A stretch of 44,700 nucleotides of DNA. Origin: Siminovitchia terrae (GTDB lineage Bacteria > Bacillota > Bacilli > Bacillales > Bacillaceae_C). Below are positions 26,494 to 35,486 of the stretch, piece by piece (the first letter of the stretch is position 1; the number at the start of each line of letters is the position of its first letter). The stretch lies in NCBI RefSeq assembly GCF_003605405.2, contig NZ_QYTW02000037.1, positions 1-44,700 of the forward strand, given 5' to 3'. A program made the position numbers and the translations under genes. The notes beneath the pieces were generated by a model that had not been told where the DNA came from, made no database searches, and saw only the letters and a program-made list of their open reading frames with translations.

Positions 26494-26673
26494 ATCTAGT
26501 GAAATACGAAATAAGGGGAAATCGCTTGGCCAAGCCGATTTTGAAGGATTCCTATTGATGAAATTATAAATTTCCTAAAGCATTCTTTGACCTGATTTCG
26601 ATCGATTAGTACAAAATATGACCCTAGCATAATATTGAGTTTTTGAACAATTTTATTGTCACTCAACAAAATC
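26494..26673. other. Gap after gltS
   Basis: 180 bases of AT-rich sequence with no clear gene or terminator, ending at mobile repeat copy 3. Confidence 0.3.
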
Positions 26674-26869
26674 ATCAAATGCGCCTTGGCGTATTTGCGC
26701 CCAGATTTTATCGAGCCTCCGCTCGATAAATTCCCTCTGAAAATCTGTGGCATCCGCCGGAGGCTTTGACTTTATTCAGCCGGGGTTTGAATCCCCACTG
26801 AATGGATTACCAATATGCATTCATCTCACCACTTATAGAAGTGGGAGATTTCTGCTGAATGAAGTTAAA
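26674..26869 (-). repeat. Dispersed IS605-type non-autonomous repeat, copy 3
   Basis: A full-length copy with one extra C in the ATCGAGC/GCTCGAT loop and a CACTTATAG variant in the left-end hairpin. TTTAAC flanks on the minus strand. Confidence 0.88.
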
Positions 26870-26895
26870 AATTAGATGTAGCAACTACAAATAGA

Positions 26896-26921
26896 CTCCC
26901 CGCTATTTTTACAGCGGGGAG
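26896..26921. terminator. Strong hairpin, probable terminator
   Basis: CTCCCCGCT and AGCGGGGAG arms with an 8-base loop. CATTTATTTAG follows on the plus strand. It is the best candidate to end the gltS transcript, although about 400 bases behind it and beyond the repeat insertion. Confidence 0.6.
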
Positions 26922-26939
26922 CATTTATTTAGAGTACGA

Positions 26940-27330
26940 ACGCCTCTCAGTGTTAAATCATTCGCCACTATGGTTTTGTCGGAAAACTGCTGTACGGTTC
27001 CCTGTTCGCATGCGGGCCTATCAGCACACAAAGACAATGGAATTTCTTTTTTTCTTTCGTCAAATTCAAATTTTTGAGAATGCTGGCGAGAATGAAACTG
27101 GCCCCGTCAAAACAACGGATAATCTTTGGCTTTTGTTGAGACCTATTTAGAACTGAATGAAGTAGAGGAGGAAAGTATGATGGCAGAAGTCAGAAAACTG
27201 CAGAAGCTGATGAAATACTAGAGTTGCCTATTTCTTAAGAAAAGGTCAGAAAGAGAAAAAAAGAGATTAACACTGCAAATGCAAGGATTAACGGTTGATT
27301 TGATCGCTGAAATTACTCAATTGGAATAGA
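26940..27330 (+). pseudogene. Remnant resembling the C-terminal part of an Rpn/PD-(D/E)XK transposase-like protein
   Basis: Broken plus-strand frames. The last part reads LTLQMQGLTVDLIAEITQLE, which recalls the closing helices of Rpn-type recombination-promoting nucleases; before it come EADEILELP-like and EKGQKEREKE-like pieces in changing frames. Several stops and shifts show decay. The identification is from memory of the family pattern and is tentative. Confidence 0.4.
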
Positions 27331-27377
27331 GCGAAATTGAAAATCACTCCGTAACACGCTGTGAAGTTCCGCCATAC

Positions 27378-27421
27378 ATAAAAAAACAGGAGACACCGCC
27401 ACCTATGGCAATGCCCCCTTT
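27378..27421 (-). terminator. Rho-independent terminator of the kyn operon
   Basis: On the minus strand GGGGGCATTGCC and GGCGGTGTCTCC form a stem followed by TGTTTTTTT, directly behind the kynB stop. It resembles the terminator behind the other kynB, as expected if the genes were duplicated with their 3' ends. Confidence 0.82.
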
Positions 27422-27423
27422 AT

Positions 27424-28056
27424 TTATAGTTGTCTCAACACAGCCCTCACCGGACTCCCGTCCGCCCCTTTGATTGAAAGCGGCAAAGCGATCAATTCAT
27501 AGTCGTCAGGCTCCACTTCGTTCAGCACGATATTCTCCAAAATATATACGCCATTGTCATTCAGCGAATGGTGGGCATCCATCGTTTTGCTGTCGACTGC
27601 ATCAACAGACGGACCGTCCGTTCCAAGCAGACGGATGCCTTTTTCTTTCAAAAACAGGCCGATATTTTCTCGAAACACTGTAAACTTTTCCGGAAATCGG
27701 TTCAGGTCTCTCCCACCCGAAGTCTTAAGAAGCAACCGCTCTATGCCTTCCAAATCAATGTGCTCCAGTTCTTCTCTTCCAACCATTTCACAACCAGTCA
27801 CGTCAACAACCCGTGCAGGGCCCACATAAATATTGATATCCAGTTCGTGCACTTTCTTCCCTTGCTCATCAAAATGGTACGGTGCATCAATATGTGTTCC
27901 CGTATGAGCGCTTGTTGTGATTTGACCAATGTTAACGGAGCCGGTCTGCTCCTTAGTAAAACTCAATTTAAAATTAAATGGCGTATCGCCGGGCCATACT
28001 GCCATATCATTGGTCAGCGGCTGCGAAATATCGATCAATCTTTGTTTCATATCCAT
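27424..28056 (-). CDS. kynB: Kynurenine formamidase, copy 2 (in the kyn operon)
   Basis: 210 residues, with the same HTGTHIDAPYH metal motif and HHSLNDNGVYILENI segment as copy 1. It is the last gene of kynU-kynA-transporter-kynB, and so is the formamidase expected to work with the adjacent tryptophan dioxygenase. A GGTGGTGG stretch precedes two close ATGs; either can be the start, and the second matches the likely start of copy 1. Confidence 0.94.
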   Translation of the reverse strand: MDMKQRLIDISQPLTNDMAVWPGDTPFNFKLSFTKEQTGSVNIGQITTSAHTGTHIDAPYHFDEQGKKVHELDINIYVGPARVVDVTGCEMVGREELEHIDLEGIERLLLKTSGGRDLNRFPEKFTVFRENIGLFLKEKGIRLLGTDGPSVDAVDSKTMDAHHSLNDNGVYILENIVLNEVEPDDYELIALPLSIKGADGSPVRAVLRQL

Positions 28057-28113
28057 CCACCACCATTTTCGAATTAGCTATTGTTTCGACAAATTCCGAG
28101 GAGTACCAGGCAC

Positions 28114-29457
28114 CTAAATAACCCCTAGCATATTCAAGAACACTATGACAATCGTAATCGGCACCACCCATGTCATCAAAATACGCCAAAAGGAATACAA
28201 TCCGATTGAGCCCGATCCATTCAACTGAAACTCTTCTTTTACGAGCTCTTTATCCATGCGATGGATAATGAATAGTGCGATGAGCAGGCTACCAAACGGC
28301 AGCATGATGTTACTGACAAGGTAGTCAGTCGCATCGAAGATGCTTTTTTCAAAAATCGTAAATTCCGCCAGGCTGCTTGAAGAAAGTGCAGCGGGAATTG
28401 CCGCAAGGACGATAACTAATCCTGCAATCCAGGTGACTGGCTTTCGTGAACGTTTCCCGTTCGATGTAAACGCAGCTACAATGATTTCATACAAGCTGAA
28501 CGATGATGTCAATGTGGCAAATAAAAATAGGATTAGGAATAAACTCAGGAATAATTCGCCAAAAGGCATTTGTGCAAATACCGAAGGCAATACGATGAAC
28601 AGCAGGCCAGGCCCCTCGGCCGGCTCATAACCGAACGCAAAGACAACCGGAAAAATCGCAAGGCCTGCGAGCAGGGAAACAAAAATGTTCATTCCAACGA
28701 CAGAACCTGCAGAAGAAGTCAAACTCACATCTCTCTTTAAATAAGAGCTGTATGTCACCATACAAGAAAAGCCGACTGCAAGCGAGAAGAACGATTGCCC
28801 TAAAGCATATAGAAGAGATTTCCCAGTAATATTTGAGAAATCCGGCGCCAAGAAAAATTTTACTCCTTCCATCGCTCCGTCAAGTGTCAAAGCACGTACA
28901 ACCAATATGATAAAAAAGATAAACAAAAGCGGCATCATGTATTTGTTCGCTTTTTCAATTCCGTTTTGGACACCCATGGAGATGACCAAAATATTGATTA
29001 AAGAAAATAACAGCAAGCCTAACAGTGTCACTCCAGGACTCCCAACGACAGAGCCGAACAATTCCGGATAATTGGCCCCTTCACCAATCACCTTTCCAAC
29101 AACAGACCTTCCTGTATAAACCAACACCCAGCCGCCAACAACACTGTAAAATGAAAGCAGCAGGAAGCAACCAAGAACGCCTAGTCTTCCGACCCACACC
29201 CAAAAGCTGTCAGGAGCCAGCTTTTTATATGCACTGATGGCTTCAGCCCCAGACCCCCGGCCAATAATAAATTCAGAAACCAGCATCGGCAGTCCAATCA
29301 GCAAAGTAAATGCGACAAAGATAAGGAAAAAGGCTCCTCCACCGCTCATTCCAGTTACATAAGGAAATTTCCAAATTGCACCAAGCCCAATTGCGGCACC
29401 CGCCGAAGCCAAAATAAAGCCCAGTTTGGATGACCATTGATCTTTTCTCTCCTCCAT
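28114..29457 (-). CDS. Neurotransmitter:sodium symporter family transporter, probably for tryptophan
   Basis: A 447-residue membrane protein with about 11 or 12 hydrophobic segments. The first segment, GAAIGLGAIWKFPYVTGMSGG, matches the NSS/LeuT family pattern GxIWRFPY, where sodium and substrate bind. Bacterial members import tryptophan (TnaT), tyrosine or leucine. It lies in the tryptophan-degrading operon between kynA and kynB, so tryptophan or kynurenine is the most likely substrate. GGAGGGGG precedes the ATG. Confidence 0.88.
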   Translation of the reverse strand: MEERKDQWSSKLGFILASAGAAIGLGAIWKFPYVTGMSGGGAFFLIFVAFTLLIGLPMLVSEFIIGRGSGAEAISAYKKLAPDSFWVWVGRLGVLGCFLLLSFYSVVGGWVLVYTGRSVVGKVIGEGANYPELFGSVVGSPGVTLLGLLLFSLINILVISMGVQNGIEKANKYMMPLLFIFFIILVVRALTLDGAMEGVKFFLAPDFSNITGKSLLYALGQSFFSLAVGFSCMVTYSSYLKRDVSLTSSAGSVVGMNIFVSLLAGLAIFPVVFAFGYEPAEGPGLLFIVLPSVFAQMPFGELFLSLFLILFLFATLTSSFSLYEIIVAAFTSNGKRSRKPVTWIAGLVIVLAAIPAALSSSSLAEFTIFEKSIFDATDYLVSNIMLPFGSLLIALFIIHRMDKELVKEEFQLNGSGSIGLYSFWRILMTWVVPITIVIVFLNMLGVI

Positions 29458-29502
29458 TTGCTCTCCCCCTCCTCTAAACCTTCTGATTATTTTTGATCAA
29501 AA

Positions 29503-29532
29503 CCATCATTAGCGTATAAAGGCTAATGATGG
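29503..29532 (-). terminator. Hairpin between kynA and the transporter gene
   Basis: CCATCATTAGC and GCTAATGATGG form a perfect 11-base stem with an 8-base loop; on the minus strand TTTTGATC follows. It lies within the operon and could lower transport gene expression relative to kynUA or protect the upstream mRNA. Confidence 0.55.
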
Positions 29533-29545
29533 CGGCAAAACAACC

Positions 29546-30400
29546 CTACAGCTCAGTTCTCAAATCCCAAAGCTCAGGGAAAAATCGATGATCCAATACT
29601 TGCTTCAAGTAGTTGACTCCTGAAGATCCTCCAGTACCCATTTTAAACCCGATGATTCTCTCAACAGTTTTCATATGACGGAAACGCCATTGCTGAAGCC
29701 AATCTTCGATATCAACAAGCTTTTCCGCAAGTTCATACAAGCTCCAATATTTGTCTACATTGCGGTAAACCTCTCTCCAAGCTGCTGCCACGGTAGGATC
29801 ACCCGAATAGATTTGTGAAAAGTCGCGGTCCAACAGTTCCGGGTTAATATCGAATCCTGCGCGAGCCAAAGCCTTGATAGCTACATCGTAAATGCTTGGA
29901 GCCTTGTATGCCAGCATAAGGGCTTCGTGCACCTCAGGATCTTTCTCGTAGATTTTTAAAATATGGGTTGATTTATAACCAAGCGCAAATTCAATCAGCC
30001 TGTATTGATATGATTGAAAGCCTGAAGCCTGGCCAAGAGAATCGCGGAACTCCAAATATTCGGCTGGAGTCAATGTGGAGAGCACATCCCATGCCTGTAT
30101 GATCTGGGTCTGAGTTTTGGATACACGAGACAGCATTTTGAAAGCCGCGTGCAGCTCTCCTTCATCAATCGCTTTAATAGCAGCCGTCATCTCATGCAGA
30201 ATCAGCTTCATCCACAACTCACTCACCTGATGAATAATGATGAACAGCATTTCATCATGATGGTCTGACAGCCGTTTTTGACTTGATAAAACTTTGTCCA
30301 GGTTCAAATATTCCCCGTAAGTCATGTTATTTTTGAAATCAGTATGGATACCCTTTTCGCTTTCCAGTTTTTTATACAGCTCCGATATGGATTTTGACAA
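29546..30400 (-). CDS. kynA: Tryptophan 2,3-dioxygenase
   Basis: A haem dioxygenase that opens tryptophan to N-formylkynurenine. I start it at the TTG at 30398-30400 because AAAGGAGGAG lies directly upstream; the product then begins (M)SKSISELYK and has 284 residues, the family length. Upstream codons of the same frame have no ribosome site. The distal His57 ([10 protein letters not shown]) and the haem-iron ligand His242 ([11 protein letters not shown]) are present, as is the closing [12 protein letters not shown] motif. Confidence 0.96.
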   Translation of the reverse strand: MSKSISELYKKLESEKGIHTDFKNNMTYGEYLNLDKVLSSQKRLSDHHDEMLFIIIHQVSELWMKLILHEMTAAIKAIDEGELHAAFKMLSRVSKTQTQIIQAWDVLSTLTPAEYLEFRDSLGQASGFQSYQYRLIEFALGYKSTHILKIYEKDPEVHEALMLAYKAPSIYDVAIKALARAGFDINPELLDRDFSQIYSGDPTVAAAWREVYRNVDKYWSLYELAEKLVDIEDWLQQWRFRHMKTVERIIGFKMGTGGSSGVNYLKQVLDHRFFPELWDLRTEL

Positions 30401-30496
30401 TGTCTTCTCCTCCTTTTGGATGTATGTGAGCGCATTCAATAAATGAATGAATTTTAAAAGCAAGGGACGTCCGGCTTGGCCAGAGCCCCCTCCTGT

Positions 30497-31774
30497 TTAT
30501 GCAACAACGTCGCGTTGGTTCTCAAATTTCTTGTATTCTTCGTTTTTCATAATCTTTTTCAAAATCTGAACGACCTGCCATACTTCCTCAAATGTATTGT
30601 ATAGTGCGACCGGCGCCAGGCGGATTCCATTGGGCGTACGGAAATCCGGAATAATGTTATTTTCCTTAAGAGCTTTGCAAATCCTTGCAGCTTCTTGATG
30701 CTCTAGGAAAATATGGCCGCCTCTTTTTTTATCATCCCGAGGATTGGCCACGGTAAAATTAAACTCTTCTAATTCTGCATCAATCAATGTCATCATGTAT
30801 TCTGTCATTTTCAAAGACTTGTTCCGGATTCTCTCAATCCCTGCTTCTTCAAACATCGACAATGATCCCAACAGTGGAGCAGCACTAAGCAAGTGTGGGG
30901 TCCCCATTTGCATCGATCCAGCATCGGGTGCCGCCGTCAATTCATGCTCCATGTCAAATTGCTTATTTTTATCCGAGCTGAACCAGCCTGCCAACCCTGG
31001 GCTTGTGCCAAAATGTTTCTTGTTCACATACATGCCGGCAACCGAACCTGGTCCGCCGTTTAGATGCTTATACGTACACCAAAAAGCGAAATCCACATTC
31101 CATTCACTCAAAGAATGAGGAACAGAACCGATGGAATGGCATAGATCAAACGCAATCAATATGCCCCGCTCATGTGCCGCTTTAGTCAATCGTTCCATAT
31201 CTAAAATTTGTCCACTACGGTACAAAACTCCCGCAAGAATAATGATCGCCACTTCATCAGACATTGCCTTGATAATATCATCCTCATCGAGTGTCTGCCC
31301 ATCTCTGCTTTTCACCTGTATCAAATGCTCTTCAGGGTCTAGCCCATGAACTCGAAGCTGGCTTTTAATCGCATATATATCCGTTGGGAAGTTCAATTCA
31401 TCCGCTAAAATTTTCGTTCTTTTTCCATTCGGCTTATAAAAAGTCGATAAGATCTGATGCAAATTAGCCGTCGTGGATCCGGTTACAATAACTTCCTTAG
31501 GATCAGCTCCAATAAGTGAAGCGCTTTTTTCACCAAGCTTTTCTGAAAAATAAAACCATGGGTTTTCTCCCTTTAACCAGCCGTCAATTCCGAACTCCTT
31601 CCATGAATCAAGCATGGACAAAAGTGAATCTTCCGCTCTTTTTGACAACAGTCCTAAGGAATTCCCATCAAAGTAGATTGTTCCGGGCTGGATATAAAAC
31701 TCATCCCGAAACTTCTTCAAACTGTCCTCTCCGTCCAACTGACGGGCATACTCTCTTGATAATTTCTCAGCCAT
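30497..31774 (-). CDS. kynU: Kynureninase
   Basis: A PLP enzyme of 425 residues that cleaves kynurenine to anthranilate and alanine. The PLP lysine is Lys236 in [14 protein letters not shown], the pyridine-binding Asp is Asp210 in AFDLCHSIG, and the GNSLGLLS and TGSTTANLH segments are typical. GGAG precedes the ATG. First gene of the kyn operon, divergent from the TetR gene. Confidence 0.96.
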   Translation of the reverse strand: MAEKLSREYARQLDGEDSLKKFRDEFYIQPGTIYFDGNSLGLLSKRAEDSLLSMLDSWKEFGIDGWLKGENPWFYFSEKLGEKSASLIGADPKEVIVTGSTTANLHQILSTFYKPNGKRTKILADELNFPTDIYAIKSQLRVHGLDPEEHLIQVKSRDGQTLDEDDIIKAMSDEVAIIILAGVLYRSGQILDMERLTKAAHERGILIAFDLCHSIGSVPHSLSEWNVDFAFWCTYKHLNGGPGSVAGMYVNKKHFGTSPGLAGWFSSDKNKQFDMEHELTAAPDAGSMQMGTPHLLSAAPLLGSLSMFEEAGIERIRNKSLKMTEYMMTLIDAELEEFNFTVANPRDDKKRGGHIFLEHQEAARICKALKENNIIPDFRTPNGIRLAPVALYNTFEEVWQVVQILKKIMKNEEYKKFENQRDVVA

Positions 31775-31817
31775 ATTACCTACTCCTTCACCCTTGAATT
31801 TTCAGTATAAATTTACT

Positions 31818-31865
31818 ATACCCGAATAGTTTATCATCAGTCAATGATATTGTGTCAATGACATT
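31818..31865 (-). promoter_or_regulatory. kynU promoter with tandem operator-like repeats
   Basis: On the minus strand TTGACT, 18 bases, TATAGT form a promoter before kynU. Over and just upstream of the -35, GTCAATGATATT (31840-31851) and GTCAATGACATT (31854-31865) are near-identical direct repeats 14 bases apart (plus-strand reading). They are likely sites for the divergent TetR-type regulator. Confidence 0.62.
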
Positions 31866-31880
31866 ATATCATCCATTTGA

Positions 31881-31909
31881 TTGCCTGTGGACATTGAACA
31901 AGGTAAAAT
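31881..31909 (+). promoter_or_regulatory. Promoter of the TetR gene
   Basis: TTGCCT, 17 bases, TAAAAT, followed after about 13 bases by the AAGGAAGGAG ribosome site. The operator-like repeats lie just upstream, so one regulator could control both directions. Confidence 0.55.
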
Positions 31910-31940
31910 AGGATAAAACACCAAGGAAGGAGCAAATAGA

Positions 31941-32555
31941 ATGGACGGTTCTGAGCACCTGTCCAAGCGACAGCTCCAAGCACTGCAGACGAGGGAAAAC
32001 TTGTTGAATGCGGGGCGTTCGGTATTTTTGGAAAAAGGGTTTCAAAAAGCAACCATGACGCAGATCAATAAGCTTGCACACACAGGCTATGGAACAGCAT
32101 ACGTCTATTTCAAAAACAAAGACGATCTGTTTACAGAATTGATGGAAACAATCATGCAGAAAATGTATGACGTTGCAGCACTTCCCTTTAAACCCAGTTC
32201 CAAAGAGGAAGCCTTCGCACAGATACTAGAGCAAACCCGTCTTTTCATGAAATCGTCATTGGAAGAAAAAGAAGTGATGAAGGTTGTAAAGGAAGCAATC
32301 GGAGTTTCTGCAATCGTTGAAGAAAAGTGGAATAATATCCGCGCCCGCTTTATCAGAGGAATTACAAAAGATATTTTATTTGTCCAGGAAGCCGGACTGG
32401 CCAATGAAAAATTCGATGCTTCCCTGATCGCAAAGGGATGGTTTTACATGAATGAGCAGGTCATGTGGGAGCTTGTCCTTGGAAAAATTGAAGATGATCT
32501 GAATGCAGTATCTGAAAACCTGACAAAGTTATATACGGGGGGACTGTATAAATAG
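31941..32555 (+). CDS. TetR family regulator of the kyn operon
   Basis: 204 residues. The N-terminal TetR helix-turn-helix is seen in TMTQINKLAHTGYGTAYVYF, preceded by a helix with NAGRSVFLEKGFQKA. The C-terminal ligand domain is not diagnostic. It is divergent from kynU with only 166 bases between, so it probably represses kynUA-transporter-kynB and itself; the inducer may be tryptophan or kynurenine. AAGGAAGGAG precedes the ATG. Confidence 0.88.
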   Translation: MDGSEHLSKRQLQALQTRENLLNAGRSVFLEKGFQKATMTQINKLAHTGYGTAYVYFKNKDDLFTELMETIMQKMYDVAALPFKPSSKEEAFAQILEQTRLFMKSSLEEKEVMKVVKEAIGVSAIVEEKWNNIRARFIRGITKDILFVQEAGLANEKFDASLIAKGWFYMNEQVMWELVLGKIEDDLNAVSENLTKLYTGGLYK

Positions 32556-32564
32556 CATTCCGAA

Positions 32565-32660
32565 AGAAGCGCAAGGGAAAATGCGTAGAGGTGTTTGGCT
32601 TGAATCCCCTCGATGAAAGCACCACGTCGGCATTCTGCCGCTTCACTTGACTAGAAGTAG
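32565..32660. repeat. Short GC-rich intergenic repeat-like stretch
   Basis: It contains AAGCGCAAGGGAAAATGCG, then CCCCTC and GTCGGCATTCTGCCGC, similar in style to the palindromic stretch at 13.1-13.5 kb. A degraded copy of the Bacillaceae intergenic repeat is likely. Confidence 0.4.
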
Positions 32661-32706
32661 TACAACTTGTTTGAATAGGGACTAATTTTTACTTTTTTCC
32701 TTTAAG

Positions 32707-32737
32707 AAAGCCTTTGAGCAAACTGCTCAAAGGCTTT
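32707..32737. terminator. Perfect hairpin after the TetR gene
   Basis: AAAGCCTTTGAGCA and TGCTCAAAGGCTTT are exact complements with a 3-base loop. U-runs on both sides are short, but the symmetric stem between converging genes (TetR and the AAA+ gene) suggests a two-way terminator. Confidence 0.68.
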
Positions 32738-32832
32738 AAAACCACAAACAAAATATCCTTGAAAATGAAAAGCTTTTTGCGCCCAGTATCATTCTCATGC
32801 ATTAGAGGGGCTTCATTCATTTGAAAAATAAG

Positions 32833-33029
32833 TTATCAAATGCGCCTTGGCGTATTTGCGCCCAGATTTTATCGAGCTCCGCTCGATAAATTTCCGCTGA
32901 AAATCTGTGGCATCCGCCGGAGGCTTTGACTTTATTCAGCCGGGGTTTGTACCCCCACTGAATGGAATACCAATAGGCATTCATCTCACCACTTACTGAA
33001 GTGGGAGATTTCAGCTGAATGAAGTTAAA
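32833..33029 (-). repeat. Dispersed IS605-type non-autonomous repeat, copy 4
   Basis: A full-length copy. Its TTTAAC flank (33024-33029) contains the TAA stop of the AAA+ ATPase gene, so the element sits directly behind that stop codon. Confidence 0.9.
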
Positions 33030-34296
33030 TGCCAAACCCCACTTTGGAATAATCCGCTTCTCCCCACTCCTGGGTACGGGTCTTCTCGTTCGCTGCTTCA
33101 AGATTTTTAATGATACCGTCAGTATCAACCGCTTGGTCGTAATGCCACTGAAGAGCCGCGGATGTGTACAGCTCGTTTAACTGGGCAATGGAGAACTTTT
33201 CGGTCTGCTCTGCAATATAAATAATATCCGATTTCGACATAAACCGCTCCATCTGTTTGATTTGAAGAAGATATTGAAGTCGAAGATCGAAATCCGGGCG
33301 CTTAATCTCGTAGGCACGATCAAATCGGCCAGCACGATTGATTAAAGCAGGATCGATTTTTTCCGGATAATTAGTTGTACCGATTAAGAAAATTCCCTCT
33401 TTCGAAGTAGCTCCATCTAAAGTATTCAAGAACACGGATCTCGAAGATTCCGGCATGGAGTCAATATCCTCAATCACCAAAACCATCGGCGCCATCTTCG
33501 CCACGATGGAAAAGACCTCTTTAATGGAATAACTCGTTGTATATTCCGTGATCTGCCAATAAGCAACAGGAGCATCAATACTGCCTGCAATGGATTTCAC
33601 GAGGGTCGTTTTCCCATTGCCTGGTTGCCCATAAAGCAGAATCCCCCGCTTATAAGGGATATTATAAGTTTTAAAAAAATCGCCACTTTCGTTGAAGAAC
33701 TCGTCAATGGAACGGTAGATTTCCGATTTCAGCCCCTCTTCCAGCAGTACGTCGTCCCTGAGAACAAGGGAAGTGACCTTCTCCTTTTCCCGTTCTACAC
33801 CTTCTTCAGTGTCGGTGAAGACGCTGACGGAATCCTTCATGATTTCCTTTTGGCGTCTGTAGACATATTGCAAAAATGCAAGCAGGCTCTCATCACTTTT
33901 GGCATAGATAAACTCATGCTGATAATCTGTAAAGCTTTGAAAAATGGGCAACTTGACCAATGCAATTTCAAAATCCGGGTAAAAATAAACGGCGTTATTA
34001 ATGGATGGTTTTATGACAAAGCCATTCTCGTTTTGCTCATAATCAATACATCCGGTTTCCACATGATCATAAATATATGAAAGTAGTTCTGCTTTACCAC
34101 AAGCTAAATCCTCTTCGAGGACATTCCAGATTTCCTCCACATTTTCATTGTCCAGATACATTTTCAGTATGAGGCCGGTCTGCTTTAAAATAAATCCATG
34201 AACTCGGTCCAGCGCCACACCGTAATCGTAATAGTTCGGCAAAATTTCGCGGTTATTTTCTGGTAATCGAATAATGAATGATTCTTTCAATGTCAT
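33025..34296 (-). CDS. AAA+ ATPase of unknown role
   Basis: 423 residues. The N-terminal 190 residues match no domain I know. The AAA+ module follows with Walker A LLYGQPGNGKTTLVKSIA (near 225), Walker B VLVIEDIDSMPE, the sensor GTTNYPEKID and the arginine finger region INRAGRFDRAYEI. The pattern is that of the classical (FtsH/Cdc48-like) AAA clade, without a protease domain. Stand-alone proteins of this kind are often chaperone-like or tied to mobile DNA. The stop lies in the target hexamer of repeat copy 4; the chain could be original or slightly altered at its end. Confidence 0.83.
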   Translation of the reverse strand: MTLKESFIIRLPENNREILPNYYDYGVALDRVHGFILKQTGLILKMYLDNENVEEIWNVLEEDLACGKAELLSYIYDHVETGCIDYEQNENGFVIKPSINNAVYFYPDFEIALVKLPIFQSFTDYQHEFIYAKSDESLLAFLQYVYRRQKEIMKDSVSVFTDTEEGVEREKEKVTSLVLRDDVLLEEGLKSEIYRSIDEFFNESGDFFKTYNIPYKRGILLYGQPGNGKTTLVKSIAGSIDAPVAYWQITEYTTSYSIKEVFSIVAKMAPMVLVIEDIDSMPESSRSVFLNTLDGATSKEGIFLIGTTNYPEKIDPALINRAGRFDRAYEIKRPDFDLRLQYLLQIKQMERFMSKSDIIYIAEQTEKFSIAQLNELYTSAALQWHYDQAVDTDGIIKNLEAANEKTRTQEWGEADYSKVGFGI

Positions 34297-34466
34297 TTCC
34301 TTCCGTCTATATAGGCTGTATTACACATTTTAGTTTACTGGAAAATGAACAAATTGAAAAGGCAATCCGATTTTCAAACTAGCGAATAATGCCAAGCCGA
34401 AAAAATTGTAATCTTAATTCTCCCAGAGACATGCTACGATTAGTAACCAGTTTTACGGGCAATTTA
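34297..34466. other. Gap upstream of the AAA+ gene
   Basis: Together with the terminator and the stretch to 34600 this makes about 300 bases without a gene. The AAA+ promoter should be here; I see no standout operator. Confidence 0.3.
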
Positions 34467-34503
34467 AAAACGGGCAACTTTACGCTCGAAAACTGCCCGT
34501 TTT
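34467..34503 (-). terminator. Rho-independent terminator after the repeat-protein gene
   Basis: AAAACGGGCA and TGCCCGTTTT arms; on the minus strand TTTTTAAATT follows. A further GGGCA copy just beyond allows an alternative stem. Confidence 0.72.
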
Positions 34504-34600
34504 CCAAGAAAGATCCTAATTACTTACCAAATTGAGCATTTCATAGAAAGACATTGAATCCGGTTCCTCAGTCACCAAAAGAAAACATTCTTTTAGCTTA

Positions 34601-35320
34601 TTACATACCGGGATGCCCTTTCGGAAATAATATGAGCTCTTCCTTAAATGGAAACAATTTCATCTCTCTCGCCTTTTCTCCGTGATTGATCATGATTTCG
34701 TGGAAGATCTCCTGATCGGTTTTTCCATCCGTGTTTACACCTAGCTTCTGAGCCGCATTGTGAATCATTGTTTTTCTTACATCCATAGCCACCTCACGAA
34801 GATCTCTGCCCTCCGTTTGAATGCCGTATTCTTTGGCATATTTCAGGATTTGAGCCTTACGCACCTCGTAAGTGAGCTCTTTCAAAGATTTTCCTTCACT
34901 GGAAATCCCCAGTTCAGCAGCTTCTTTTTTCACCTTTACTTCTTTAATTTCTTTCTTTAGGGTTTTGATGTCTTTTCCCTGCGTGCTTATTCCATATTGT
35001 TGTGCAATTTTTGTCACCCAAACCGTTTCAATCTCTTTCTCCAATTGTTCTGTACTTTTTCCTTCAGTTGAAATGCCCAATCCTTCCGCATGCTTTTTGA
35101 TGGAAACATCACGTATTTCCTTCTTGAGCGTTTCCATATCCTTGCCTTCCGTATCAATGCCCAGCATTTCTGCATATTTCTTCGTCATTTCCGGGTCGTT
35201 TTTAAATTGGCGTTCTCCCCATTTCGCGTCATGCATTTCCGCTGACACAGTTGATCCCATGCCACCAAGGACCCCCAGGGCGATAATCCCTGCAAAAAAA
35301 TATGTAGCCAGCCTCTTCAT
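34601..35320 (-). CDS. Secreted protein with six 28-residue tandem repeats
   Basis: 239 residues with an N-terminal signal peptide (KRLATYFFAGIIALGVLGG, cleavage likely after SAEM or VSA). From about residue 48 on there are six units of 28 residues of the pattern K-x-A-x-x-L/Y-GI-x-T-E-GK-x-x-x-x-L-x-x-E-I/V. The units are similar but not identical, so the array is old. Each unit looks like helix-turn-helix built on a G-I-x-T-x-G-K/R turn. I know no function for it. It is set between two terminators and so is probably a single gene. Confidence 0.8.
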   Translation of the reverse strand: MKRLATYFFAGIIALGVLGGMGSTVSAEMHDAKWGERQFKNDPEMTKKYAEMLGIDTEGKDMETLKKEIRDVSIKKHAEGLGISTEGKSTEQLEKEIETVWVTKIAQQYGISTQGKDIKTLKKEIKEVKVKKEAAELGISSEGKSLKELTYEVRKAQILKYAKEYGIQTEGRDLREVAMDVRKTMIHNAAQKLGVNTDGKTDQEIFHEIMINHGEKAREMKLFPFKEELILFPKGHPGM

Positions 35321-35403
35321 TCAAGCTTCCTCCTTTAAGTGAATATTTCACTTTTAGCATGCCCTTTCCCGGACAGAGCATGAATAATTAATATAAATTT
35401 TTC

Positions 35404-35437
35404 ATATAAAAAGACGATACACTTTGCGCATATCGCC
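35404..35437 (-). terminator. Terminator of the sigma-54 module 2 operon
   Basis: On the minus strand GGCGATA and TATCGTC pair (one G-U) with an inner CGC/GTG-rich part, followed by TTTTTATAT. It lies 50 bases after the permease stop. Confidence 0.6.
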
Positions 35438-35486
35438 TTTAAGTATTACAACATAAATCTGAATAGAGGAAATATTCCATGTGCGA

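Noticed and set aside
33025-33029. AAA+ ATPase and hydrolase genes truncated by repeat insertion
   Set aside because: The stop codon is part of the target hexamer itself and would exist before insertion, so truncation need not be assumed.
34380-34405. A TTGGCATTATTCGC word near 34.39 kb as a sigma-54 promoter
   Set aside because: The distance between GG and GC is eight bases, and no TTGC block is present.
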